Origin: Chloroflexota bacterium
Lineage (GTDB): Bacteria > Chloroflexota > Dehalococcoidia > JACPQD01
Direction: 5' to 3'
DNA length: 64,000 bases
Assembly: GCA_016190665.1 (NCBI GenBank)
Contig: JACPQD010000012.1
Coordinates: 1-64,000 of the forward strand
Shown here piece by piece: positions 30,521 to 38,463 of this stretch (position 1 is its first letter; each line of letters opens with the position of its first letter). A model generated the notes under the pieces. That model worked only from the letters and a program-made list of their open reading frames with translations. It was not told where the DNA came from and did no database searches. A program made the translations under genes and the position numbers.

Positions 30521-31471
30521 ATGACAGCTTCGCACAAGGGGACCTCCAGTCGGGCACGACGGGGCGTGGGCGACGCAGTGTTCAAGGCCTGGGCCTGGGT
30601 GATGGCTTCTGTGCTCCTCCTGGTCATTTTGCTCTTGGTGTATGCGCTGATCGAGGGTTCATGGCTGGGCCTGGAGAGGTACGGCCTGGGATTCCTGGCG
30701 TGCAGAAGTTGGAACCCGGTGACGGAGCAATTCGGCGCCCTTCCCGCGATCTTTGGGACAATGGTCTCCTCTTTTCTTGCTTTGGCCCTCGCTGGACCCA
30801 TAGGCCTCATGGCCGCCATCTTTCTGGCGGAGATGGCTCCGCCCTGGTTGGAGACCCCCCTTTCCTTCCTGGTGGAGCTTCTGGCCTCGATACCCAGCGT
30901 AGTGTACGGCCTGTGGGGCATTTACGTGCTGGTGCCGGTCGTTCGCGATCCAGTGGAGACCGGCCTCCAAGGCGGCGTGGGTTTTCTGCCCTTGTTTGGC
31001 GGTCCTGCTCTGGGCTTTGGAATGCTGGCGGCGGTGCTCATTCTGGCCATAATGATTCTCCCCTACATAACCGCTGTGGCTCGCGATGTCATAAGGGTAG
31101 TGCCGGACAGCCAACGAGAAGCCATGCTCGCTCTGGGCGCCACCAGATGGGAGGTGATCTGGAGAGCGGTGGTCCCCTACGCCCGTTCCGGCATCATTGG
31201 CGGGATCATGCTGGCGCTGGGGAGGGCGGTGGGTGAGACCATGGCGGTCACCATGGTCATTGGCAACCGGCCAGATATTTCGGCCAGCCTGTTCAGTCCG
31301 GCCTATACACTGGCCAGCCTCATGGCGAATGAATTCACCGAGGCGACTTACGCCCTCTATGTGTCCGTGCTGATCGAGTTGGGGCTCGTCCTCTTCGCCA
31401 TAACGCTTGTTCTCAACGCAGCGGCGCGTTTGCTCGTCTGGCGAGTAGGTCGCGGCGCAGGGAGGCTGTAG
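30521..31471 (+). CDS. pstC: phosphate ABC transporter permease PstC
   Basis: 316 residues, six predicted membrane helices. The permease coupling loop is E-A-M-L-A-L-G-A-T-R-W-E-V-I, and L-G-R-A-V-G-E-T-M-A-V-T-M-V-I-G-N is the conserved PstC signature. The ATG at 30521 has GAGGAGG just upstream. pstA follows after 1 bp. The 120-bp gap after pstS has no terminator I would trust. Confidence 0.94.
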   Translation: MTASHKGTSSRARRGVGDAVFKAWAWVMASVLLLVILLLVYALIEGSWLGLERYGLGFLACRSWNPVTEQFGALPAIFGTMVSSFLALALAGPIGLMAAIFLAEMAPPWLETPLSFLVELLASIPSVVYGLWGIYVLVPVVRDPVETGLQGGVGFLPLFGGPALGFGMLAAVLILAIMILPYITAVARDVIRVVPDSQREAMLALGATRWEVIWRAVVPYARSGIIGGIMLALGRAVGETMAVTMVIGNRPDISASLFSPAYTLASLMANEFTEATYALYVSVLIELGLVLFAITLVLNAAARLLVWRVGRGAGRL

Positions 31472-31472
31472 C

Positions 31473-32315
31473 TTGAGAAAAGCCTATCGCTGGCGCTGGT
31501 TAAGCAACTACCTCATGATGGCGGTGACAGCGGTGAGCACGCTGCTTGCTGTTGTCGCCCTGATAGCCGTGCTTGGCTACGTTGCCGTGAACGGCGTGTC
31601 CGCCCTGAACGTTGATTTCTTCACTCATCCGCCGACGCCGGTCGGCGTGGCCGGCGGGGGCATCGGCAACGCCATCGTGGGCAGCTTCATCGTTGTCGGG
31701 CTGGCCGCACTCTTCGCTCTGCCCGTGGGACTGGGAACAGGCATCTACCTCAGCGAGTTCGGGGACAACCGTTTCGCCGACGTGGTGCGCTATTTGGCAG
31801 ACGTGCTCTCCGGCGTTCCCTCCATCGTCATGGGCATCTTCGCCTATGCGCTCATCGTCACACGCATGGGGCACTTCTCGGCCCTTTCGGGTGGGTTTGC
31901 CCTTGGGGTAATGATGCTGCCAGCCATCAGTCGTACCACTGAGGAGATGTTGCGTCTGGTGCCTAACTATCTGAGGGAGGGGGGACTGGCCCTCGGCGTG
32001 CCTCGATGGCGAGTCATCGTCAGCATCGTTGTGCCTACGGCGGCGAGTGGCGTGCTCACCGGTGTCGTGCTTGCCATCGCGAGAGTGGCCGGCGAGACAG
32101 CGCCCCTCCTTTTCACCGCTTTCGGGAATCCTTTCTGGAGCATCGATATTGCCCAGCCCATTTCAACCATACCTCACAGCCTCTTTACCTATGCCATCTC
32201 GCCCTATGACGATTGGCGCGCCAAGGCCTGGGGAGCAGCCCTGGTTCTGTCGGGGATTGTCTTTGTGGCTAGCGTTGCGGTCCGTCGCATTGGAGGACAG
32301 CGACACGAGCTGTGA
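31473..32315 (+). CDS. pstA: phosphate ABC transporter permease PstA
   Basis: 280 residues with six membrane helices. PstA signatures: Y-L-S-E-F-G-D-N, G-V-P-S-I-V-M-G-I-F, E-E-M-L-R-L-V-P...L-A-L-G-V-P-R-W and A-R-V-A-G-E-T-A-P-L-L-F-T. The start is the TTG at 31473, one base after the pstC stop, with GGAGG 7 nt upstream. Confidence 0.94.
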   Translation: MRKAYRWRWLSNYLMMAVTAVSTLLAVVALIAVLGYVAVNGVSALNVDFFTHPPTPVGVAGGGIGNAIVGSFIVVGLAALFALPVGLGTGIYLSEFGDNRFADVVRYLADVLSGVPSIVMGIFAYALIVTRMGHFSALSGGFALGVMMLPAISRTTEEMLRLVPNYLREGGLALGVPRWRVIVSIVVPTAASGVLTGVVLAIARVAGETAPLLFTAFGNPFWSIDIAQPISTIPHSLFTYAISPYDDWRAKAWGAALVLSGIVFVASVAVRRIGGQRHEL

Positions 32316-32342
32316 GTATCCTGATATGCGAAGGAGTCAAGG

Positions 32343-33152
32343 ATGGATAACCATGCGACAGGCATGCGGGGCCAGGCGGGCGCCGCGACATTCTCGGCGA
32401 AGGACATAAGTGGTAAGGACGTGACCGCCGGCTTTGGCAAGGTGACGGCCATAAAGGATGTCACGCTATCGATACGGCCGAATGAAATCACGGCTATTAT
32501 CGGGCCATCGGGCTGCGGCAAGTCAACTCTGCTGCGCTGCCTCAACCGCATGCATGAAGAGGTGCGGGGCGCCTGGGCGCGCGGACAGGTACTTCTTGAA
32601 GGCCAGGACATCTACGCTCCCACGGCGGACCCGGTGCAGATTCGGCGGCTGGTAGGCATGGTGTTCCAGAAGCCTAATCCCTTCCCCACTATGTCCATCT
32701 TCGATAACGTTGCCGCCGGATTGCGGCTCACCAGTTGGGGCCGCCCACCGGACCTGGAGGAGCGCGTCGAACGCGCCCTTCGTCAGGCTGCCTTGTGGGA
32801 TGAGGTCAAGAACGATCTGCGCAAGCCCGGAACGGCCCTCTCTGGCGGGCAGCAGCAGAGGCTGTGCATCGCCCGTGTGCTGGCCGTCGAGCCTGAGGTG
32901 ATCCTCATGGATGAGCCGGCCTCCGCTCTGGACCCCATATCCACGCTGAAGGTGGAAGAACTGATGGAGGAGCTCAAGAAGAGGTATACTATAGTCCTGG
33001 TGACTCACAACATGCAGCAGGCGGCCCGGGTGTCCGACTGGACTGCCTTTCTACTTTTGGGAGAGCTGATAGAATATAATATCACCGACGAGCTTTTCAG
33101 CCGTCCCAGGGATCGGAGAACCGAAGACTACATCACCGGCCGATTTGGCTAG
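32343..33152 (+). CDS. pstB: phosphate ABC transporter ATP-binding protein
   Basis: 269 residues. Walker [11 protein letters not shown]-loop F-Q-K-P-N-P-F-P (the PstB hallmark), signature L-S-G-G-Q-Q-Q-R and Walker [13 protein letters not shown]. Energises PstCA at the inner membrane face. The N-terminal ~25 residues are longer than usual. ATG at 32343 after AAGGAG. Confidence 0.96.
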   Translation: MDNHATGMRGQAGAATFSAKDISGKDVTAGFGKVTAIKDVTLSIRPNEITAIIGPSGCGKSTLLRCLNRMHEEVRGAWARGQVLLEGQDIYAPTADPVQIRRLVGMVFQKPNPFPTMSIFDNVAAGLRLTSWGRPPDLEERVERALRQAALWDEVKNDLRKPGTALSGGQQQRLCIARVLAVEPEVILMDEPASALDPISTLKVEELMEELKKRYTIVLVTHNMQQAARVSDWTAFLLLGELIEYNITDELFSRPRDRRTEDYITGRFG

Positions 33153-33165
33153 AGGAGAGTCGCCA

Positions 33166-33831
33166 ATGCCAAGAGAAAGCCTCGACCGTCTTTTGAAGGA
33201 GCTCCAGGATGATCTGCTGGTCCTGGGTAGTATGGTGGAGAAGGCCATCGCCCGGTCCATGGAGGCGCTCAAGGGCCGGAATCTGGACCTGGCGAAACAG
33301 GTCGTAGCCGACGATCAGAAGATAAACGAGGAGCGCTTTAACATAGAGGAGAAGTGTATCCACCTCATGATCCGGGAGCAGCCTCTGGCCAGCGATTTGA
33401 GGATAATCGTGGCGGTGCTCAACATCATCGTCGAGCTGGAGAGAATAGGCGATCACGCTGCTGGGATCGCCAAGATCGCCTTGATGATCGGCGATGAGCC
33501 TCCACTGAAACCGCTGATCGATTTGCCGCGCATGGCGGATAAGACACGGGATATGCTGAGGCGGAGCCTGCATGCCTTCTGTGATCGAGATGCCGAGGCG
33601 GCCAGGCAGATTAGCGCTGAGGATGACGAGATCGATGCCCTTTATGACCAGGTCTTCAGGGAGTTGCTCACCTTCATGGCGGAAGACCCCAGGACCATCA
33701 CACGGGCCACGCGTCTCATCTGGGTGGGCCACAATCTGGAGCGCAGCGCCGACCGCGTAACCAACATATGCGAGCGGGTCGTCTATGTAGTCGAAGGGAA
33801 GATGGTGGAGATTGGGGGATCGAAGTACTAG
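33166..33831 (+). CDS. phoU: phosphate signalling protein PhoU
   Basis: 221 residues, two three-helix bundles. Metal-binding-type motifs appear in both halves (E-R-I-G-D-H-A near residue 100 and N-L-E-R-S-A-D-R-V-T-N-I near residue 195). PhoU links Pst transport to PhoR activity and represses the regulon when phosphate is ample. ATG at 33166 with GAGGAGAG upstream; the earlier start at 33145 would overlap pstB. Last gene of the operon. Confidence 0.93.
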   Translation: MPRESLDRLLKELQDDLLVLGSMVEKAIARSMEALKGRNLDLAKQVVADDQKINEERFNIEEKCIHLMIREQPLASDLRIIVAVLNIIVELERIGDHAAGIAKIALMIGDEPPLKPLIDLPRMADKTRDMLRRSLHAFCDRDAEAARQISAEDDEIDALYDQVFRELLTFMAEDPRTITRATRLIWVGHNLERSADRVTNICERVVYVVEGKMVEIGGSKY

Positions 33832-33842
33832 TCAGGAGTGCG

Positions 33843-34589
33843 CTAGATCTGGATCCTGGAGAAAAGGTAACTTCCAATCGCAAGCAGTATCACGGTCAGA
33901 ACGCTCAGCACGAAGAAGTCAAGAGGCAGCCCGAAGTGAGCGCTGCCGGTGAGCGAGGCCCTGATTCCATCCACGCCGTAGGACAGCGGGTCCACGCTGG
34001 CCACGATCTGAAGGGCTTCCGGAAGCCCGCCGAGAGGGAAGAGAGCTCCGGAGAGAAAGAAGAAGGGCATTACCAGAAAGTTCATGATAAGCTGAAACCC
34101 CTGCATATCCTCCAGGACAGAGGCGATAGCCGTCCCCAGCGCGGTGAAGAACAGGGCGATGAGGAACATGAAGGCCAGGGTCACGGGAAGAAGGCCCAGA
34201 TTCATGGGGCGGAAGCCAATGAAGAGCGATAGCACAAGGACGATGATGCCCTGGATTGTGGCCACCGTGGCGCCGCCCATGGTCCTCCCCAGAACAATCT
34301 CCAGTCTTGAGACCGGCGCCACCAGGGTCTCTTTCAAGAAGCCAAACTGTCTATCCCAGATTATCTCCATGCCGGAGAATATGGCTGTGAAGAGGATGCT
34401 CATGGCAATGATGCCGGGTGTCAGGAACTCTATGTAGTTGCCCTGGCCGGCCCTCTCGAACACGGGGCCGAAGCCGAACCCCAAAGCCACCAGAAAGAGA
34501 AGCGGCTGCCCCAGGGCGCCCACGATCCGGGAGCGCGCCCGAAAGTAGCGTTTCAACTGCCGGAGCCACAGGATATATACAGTGCTCAT
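33843..34589 (-). CDS. ABC-2 type transporter permease (DrrB-like)
   Basis: 248 residues, six hydrophobic segments, ABC-2 membrane family. Conserved phrases: Q-P-L-L-F-L-V-A-L-G-F-G-F, I-I-W-D-R-Q-F-G-F-L-K-E-T-L-V-A-P-V-S-R and F-F-L-S-G-A-L-F-P-L. Exports an unknown hydrophobic compound. The ATG at 34589 has AAAGGAA upstream. Its natural partner is the ATPase gene at 35250-36065 upstream in the same direction, but 660 bp of repeats and a dead gene now separate them. It converges with phoU. Confidence 0.88.
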   Translation of the reverse strand: MSTVYILWLRQLKRYFRARSRIVGALGQPLLFLVALGFGFGPVFERAGQGNYIEFLTPGIIAMSILFTAIFSGMEIIWDRQFGFLKETLVAPVSRLEIVLGRTMGGATVATIQGIIVLVLSLFIGFRPMNLGLLPVTLAFMFLIALFFTALGTAIASVLEDMQGFQLIMNFLVMPFFFLSGALFPLGGLPEALQIVASVDPLSYGVDGIRASLTGSAHFGLPLDFFVLSVLTVILLAIGSYLFSRIQI

Positions 34590-34602
34590 CGATTTCCTTT
34601 GG

Positions 34603-34637
<35 letters not shown>

Positions 34638-34714
34638 GAGGACCGGACACGGACGGCACGGCTGCCGGTGGTGACGCATTCATAATTTCTCATCCAGCAT
34701 TCCTCAATCTGCAT

Positions 34715-35077
34715 TCAGCTCTTTCTGCGCGCCTTTAGCGTCTTGGCGCTCGCAACCAGGATTGCGATCAGCTCTTGGGCCTCGTGTAACAGATCGGTGA
34801 TCTGTTGCTCTCTCACAATTCCGGACGCTATCAGCAGTTCGAGCCAATATGCAGTTTCCTAGACCTCCTGCAGCGCCACCTCAGTTTTGCTGAGCATTTC
34901 GGCATCTGACCTGCTTCTCTTACCTTCGCAGACGTGCGCTCCCACTGAGGTTCCTGACCGCAATAGCTGGCCGCCGATAATCCGTGCTTCTGCGCGTTTG
35001 GGCAAAGCCGAGTACAGCCGGACAATCCGCAAGGCGAAAGCCTTCGATCGTTCGACGATGCCTTCTCGCTCATTCAT
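34715..35077 (-). pseudogene. four-helix-bundle protein (23S rRNA intervening-sequence type) with in-frame amber stop
   Basis: Read through one TAG (34859-34861), the frame gives 120 residues of a standard S23/four-helix-bundle protein: K-A-F-A-L-R-I-V-R-L-Y, Q-L-L-R-S-G-T-S-V-G-A-H-V-C-E-G, E-V-A-L-Q-E-V, stop, E-T-A-Y-W-L-E-L-L and a C-terminal helix ending R-R-K-S. The family usually has Lys or Arg at the stop position. There is no other lesion. The gene lies between the two halves of the ABC exporter and travels with repeats, as this family often does. Confidence 0.75.
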
Positions 35078-35117
35078 CAGCCATCGTTGCTACGAAAATA
35101 GGAATTCGCGCACACAC

Positions 35118-35169
35118 ACCGCGCACTAAAGTACGCGGTATACCCCGTACTTCAGTGCGGGGTATAGAA
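35118..35169. repeat. 52-bp double-hairpin repeat, copy 1
   Basis: Identical over 52 bp to 41359-41410. It consists of two hairpins in a row: ACCGCG...CGCGGT around CACTAAAGTA, then TACCCCG...CGGGGTA around TACTTCAGTG. A degenerate copy is at about 62324-62354. Confidence 0.85.
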
Positions 35170-35249
35170 CCACGGTTTTCATCCTTGGTGGCGCCGGTGT
35201 CATTCCGCATTCATCATTCCGCATTTGCTTCCGCCGGTCATTCCGCATT

Positions 35250-36065
35250 CTATCTCCTCCGATGCCACATGCGGTGCATGCTCCTCAGTTGATCCGTGGC
35301 GCTCACCGTCTCTTCCCTCAGTTCCCTCCCCGTAAGCGCCAGGAAAGCGTCTTCCAGCGTCTGGGCCTTGGTGGCGCTTTTCAGCTCGGCGGGCGTACCC
35401 TGAATGACAATCTGGCCATGGTCGATGATGGCCACCGTTTGCGCGATGCGGTCTGCCTCCTCCATGTTGTGAGTGGTGAAGAAGACGGTGATTCCTTCCG
35501 TTTCATTGAGGTTCTTCACGTGGTTCCAGATATGGTTGCGGGTCTGGGGGTCCAGTCCGAGAGTCGGCTCGTCGTGGAAGAGGATCTTGGGATGGTGGAG
35601 GAAACCACGGGCGATCTCCAGCCGGCGTTTCATGCCCCCTGAGAAGTTCTTCACGAAATCATTTCGCCGGTCCCAGAGGTCAACCAGGCGCAGCAAGTCC
35701 TCGCTACGCTGGTCGCTCAGATTACGCGGCACTTTGTAGAGGGCGCCGTGGAATTCCAGATTCTCCTGGGCCGTGAGCTCGTCATCCAGGCTCGGGTCCT
35801 GGAATACGATCCCGAAAACGTAACGCACCTTTTCCGGATCTTTAACGACGTCGATGCCATTGAGCGAGATTTGCCCACTGGTGGGGAGGAGAAGCGTGGT
35901 CAACATCTTGATGGTAGTGGTTTTGCCCGCGCCGTTTGGCCCCAGAAAGGCGAAGATTTCACCCCTTCTTACGTCGAAAGATATGTGGTCGACGGCAACG
36001 AAATGATGAAACTCCTTGAAAAGGTCTTTGACGTGGACAATGTTCTCCCTGGGGTCGCTCTCCAT
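35250..36065 (-). CDS. ABC transporter ATP-binding protein (DrrA-like)
   Basis: 271 residues. Walker A L-G-P-N-G-A-G-K-T-T-T, signature F-S-G-G-M-K-R-R-L-E, Walker B I-L-F-H-D-E-P-T-L-G-L-D-P-Q-T-R and switch H-N-M-E-E-A-D-R. The G-L-D-P-Q-T-R phrase and overall layout match the daunorubicin-resistance type that pairs with ABC-2 permeases, here the gene at 33843-34589. ATG at 36065 with GAGGAA upstream. Confidence 0.9.
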   Translation of the reverse strand: MESDPRENIVHVKDLFKEFHHFVAVDHISFDVRRGEIFAFLGPNGAGKTTTIKMLTTLLLPTSGQISLNGIDVVKDPEKVRYVFGIVFQDPSLDDELTAQENLEFHGALYKVPRNLSDQRSEDLLRLVDLWDRRNDFVKNFSGGMKRRLEIARGFLHHPKILFHDEPTLGLDPQTRNHIWNHVKNLNETEGITVFFTTHNMEEADRIAQTVAIIDHGQIVIQGTPAELKSATKAQTLEDAFLALTGRELREETVSATDQLRSMHRMWHRRR

Positions 36066-36374
36066 TCAAATTCCTCAATGAACTTGACCCGGGTAACGTA
36101 CTTATCCATTCTAACATTATCGCGCAAAATGCTGAAGAAGCAGATGGCGCGGTCTTGAAGCCTTCCGATATCTGGCAGAGCATGCCGGTCGGGTGTCGTT
36201 CGGCGCGTCTGCGGCAGAGTCGCCTTTTGGAGCACCTCCGGGCGTGCTACAATCTATTGAGGATGTTGACAGTACTAGCACAGAGTGTTAGGATGAAAGG
36301 CGACATGCGGAAGGTGGTTTCCGCTCTCCACTCAGGGAGAGCCTTCAAACTTGCATATACAGGCGGAAAGCAGG
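36066..36374. other. divergent intergenic region
   Basis: This 309-bp gap separates the exporter ATPase (leftward) from the MvhD-metV-metF-glt genes (rightward). It contains the promoter at 36266-36294 and an extended -10 element TGcTACAAT (hexamer 36248-36253). I see no gene. A single GTAAC occurs at 36093 without an 11-bp partner. Confidence 0.45.
36266..36294 (+). promoter_or_regulatory. promoter of the MvhD-metVF-glt cluster
   Basis: TTGACA (36266-36271), a 17-bp spacer, TAGGAT (36289-36294). It points at the gene starting at 36375. Confidence 0.55.
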
Positions 36375-36815
36375 ATGCCTGTGTCAGCCGGTCAATCGAA
36401 TAGCGCAAGACTAGTCCTCTTCGCCTGCGAGCAACGGATCGAAAGTGACGCGCAGGCCCTGGAAGAGTTAGCGTTGGCGGCTGGTTACGTATTGCGAGTG
36501 GTGCCGCTGCCCTGTTCCAGCGCTCTGGAACCGGCCATCGTATTGCGCGCCTTCGAGGAAGGGGTTGACGCCATCGAGGTGCTGGCTTGCCGCCCCGAGA
36601 TTTGCCGTCTTGGCGATGGCAGCCGACGCGCGGCGCGTCGCATGAGCCGGACCAATGTGATATTGGCTGCAACAGGGATCGGGGCCAATCGCCTGTTGTT
36701 CCGTGATGGGGAGGGAAGCCAGGGAGCGGCAGCGGCTCTGGCGGAGTTGATTGAGACGGCGCGAGTTGCGGGGCCGAGCCCGTTGCGCAAAGGGCTGCCA
36801 GGACCGGAAAGATAA
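36375..36815 (+). CDS. hydrogenase iron-sulfur subunit (MvhD/FrhD-like)
   Basis: 146 residues. The MvhD family carries electrons between a hydrogenase or MetF and heterodisulfide reductase. Here L-V-L-F-A-C-E-Q-R, V-V-P-L-P-C-S-S-A-L-E-P, A-F-E-E-G-V-D-A-I-E-V and A-C-R-P-E-I-C follow the family order. In most members the first motif is C-x2-C, but the second Cys is Arg here, so one cluster ligand may be missing. It lies 36 bp before metV. MetF-MetV-HdrABC-MvhD complexes are known from acetogens, but no HdrABC is in this window. Confidence 0.72.
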   Translation: MPVSAGQSNSARLVLFACEQRIESDAQALEELALAAGYVLRVVPLPCSSALEPAIVLRAFEEGVDAIEVLACRPEICRLGDGSRRAARRMSRTNVILAATGIGANRLLFRDGEGSQGAAAALAELIETARVAGPSPLRKGLPGPER

Positions 36816-36851
36816 GCCTGATGGCACGGTGGCGCCAGGAGAACAATACGA

Positions 36852-37517
36852 ATGATCACAGGCACGCAAAAACCACTGGATAAACTCGTCGATATGATCG
36901 AGCGACACAAGAGCGTGCTGCTTGTAGGCTGCGCCACCTGTGTGGCGGAATGCGCGGCTGGCGGTGAGCGAGAGATATCAGAGCTTGGCCCGGCCTTGAG
37001 GATGGCGCTTCGGATACGCGGAAGAGACACTGACGTGCTGGAGAAGACCATCGAGCGGCAGTGTGAGCTGGAGTTCGTCGATAATATCGCAGACATCGTC
37101 GATGGTTGCGACGCTGTCCTGGCGGCGTCCTGCGGCATCGGGATTCAAACGGTGGCGGAGCGTTTCGCTCCGAAACCGGTTTATCCGGCCATCGACACCA
37201 CGTTCCTGGGCGTGCGCGAGCGGCCGGGCTTCTGGGCCGAGCGCTGCGGCGCCTGCGGCGACTGCGTTCTGGATCGTACTGGCGGCATCTGCCCCATCGT
37301 GCGTTGCTCCAAGAGCTTGCTCAATGGACCGTGCGGCGGCTCCCATGGCGGCAAGTGCGAGATCGGCGACGACGTGGACTGCGGATGGGCCTTGATCGTG
37401 GAAAGGCTGGGGGCGATGAACCGTCTGGAGGAACTGGAAGAATACCAACCGCCCAAGGATTGGTCGTCCAGCCGGGACGGGGGGCCGCGTCGTATAGTGC
37501 GGGAGGACTTGCAGTAA
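36852..37517 (+). CDS. metV: MetV-like methylenetetrahydrofolate reductase C-terminal-domain protein
   Basis: 221 residues. Cysteine-rich zinc/iron-sulfur partner of MetF. Motifs: L-V-G-C-A-T-C-V-A-E-C near the N-terminus, then C-G-A-C-G-D-C-V-L, G-G-I-C-P-I-V-R-C-S-K-S-L-L-N-G-P-C-G-G and G-K-C-E-I...C-G-W-A. In acetogens MetV feeds electrons to MetF for 5,10-methylene-THF reduction in the methyl branch of the Wood-Ljungdahl pathway. The ATG of metF overlaps its stop codon (TAATG), so the subunits are co-translated. Confidence 0.88.
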   Translation: MITGTQKPLDKLVDMIERHKSVLLVGCATCVAECAAGGEREISELGPALRMALRIRGRDTDVLEKTIERQCELEFVDNIADIVDGCDAVLAASCGIGIQTVAERFAPKPVYPAIDTTFLGVRERPGFWAERCGACGDCVLDRTGGICPIVRCSKSLLNGPCGGSHGGKCEIGDDVDCGWALIVERLGAMNRLEELEEYQPPKDWSSSRDGGPRRIVREDLQ

Positions 37518-38452
37518 TGAAGTCTGGTAGCAACCTTGAGAAAGTACTAGCGGCTGGGCGGTTTGCCGTAACGGCGGAGCTGGGGCCGCCGATGAGCGCC
37601 AATTTGGAAGTGGTGCGACGCAAGATTGATGCTTTGCGAGGCAGCGCCGACGCTTACAACATCACGGATAACCAGACCGCTGTGGTGCGCATGAGCAGCA
37701 TCGCCACTGCTATTTTCCTCTTGCAGGAGGGTCTGGAGCCGGTGATGCAGATGACGGCCCGGGACCGCAATCGCATTGCCATCCAGAGCGACATCCTGGG
37801 GGCCGTGGCCCATGGCGTGCGCAACTGCCTTTGCATCAGCGGCGACCATCAGTCCTTCGGCGCTGCCGGCAGGCTCAAGGGTCACCCCGGAGCCAAGAAC
37901 GTCTACGATGTCGACTCAATTCAGATGGTCAACATCCTCAAAGGGATGCGGGATGAGTCCCGTTTGCAGGGCGGCGATCCCATCGATCATCCTACCCCTC
38001 TTTTCATCGGGGCGGCCTGGACGCCGCTGGGCGATCCGGTGGAAATCCGAGTGGGTCGCCTAAGCAAGAAAGTTAACGCTGGCGCTGATTTCATCCAGAC
38101 CCAGGGCGTATTCGATGTAGAGGCCTTTGCCGCTCAGGTCGCCAAAGCTCGAGAGCGTGGCATCACCGACCGCACGGCCATCCTCGCCGGCATCATCGTA
38201 CCCAAGTCGGCGGGTATGCTCCGCTATATGAACAAGTCGGTGGCCGGTGTGACGGTCCCTGAGTCCTTGATCGCGCGTATGCAGGCCGCGAAGAACCCGC
38301 GTGAAGAGGGCATCCGGGTCGCCGTGGAGCTGATCCAGGCGGTCCGGCAGATCCCCGGCGTGCGCGGTGCCCATCTTCAAGCCATCGAGTGGGAGGAGGC
38401 CGTGCCCATCATTGTTGGGGAAGCTGGCCTGCTGCCCCGTCCCATTGCGTAG
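37517..38452 (+). CDS. metF: methylenetetrahydrofolate reductase
   Basis: 311 residues, TIM-barrel flavoprotein. F-A-V-T-A-E-L-G-P-P near the start, A-Y-N-I-T-D-N, Q-M-T-A-R-D-R-N (the conserved H/Q-x-T-x-R-D motif), C-I-S-G-D-H and a late G-V-R-G-A-H-L-Q. Interconverts 5,10-methylene-THF and 5-methyl-THF. ATG at 37517 overlaps the metV stop; GGGAGGA upstream. Coupling with metV and the MvhD-like gene suggests a ferredoxin- or NADH-linked complex rather than the stand-alone NADH enzyme. Confidence 0.9.
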   Translation: MKSGSNLEKVLAAGRFAVTAELGPPMSANLEVVRRKIDALRGSADAYNITDNQTAVVRMSSIATAIFLLQEGLEPVMQMTARDRNRIAIQSDILGAVAHGVRNCLCISGDHQSFGAAGRLKGHPGAKNVYDVDSIQMVNILKGMRDESRLQGGDPIDHPTPLFIGAAWTPLGDPVEIRVGRLSKKVNAGADFIQTQGVFDVEAFAAQVAKARERGITDRTAILAGIIVPKSAGMLRYMNKSVAGVTVPESLIARMQAAKNPREEGIRVAVELIQAVRQIPGVRGAHLQAIEWEEAVPIIVGEAGLLPRPIA

Positions 38453-38463
38453 GTAAGGCTGCC

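Noticed and set aside
34859-34861. TAG read as pyrrolysine
   Set aside because: No pyl genes or PYLIS-like structure are seen, and the family has Lys or Arg there; a simple nonsense mutation is more likely.
36093-36097. Single GTAAC in the region between the exporter and the MvhD-metVF-glt genes
   Set aside because: No partner 11 bp away on either side, so it does not match the array pattern.
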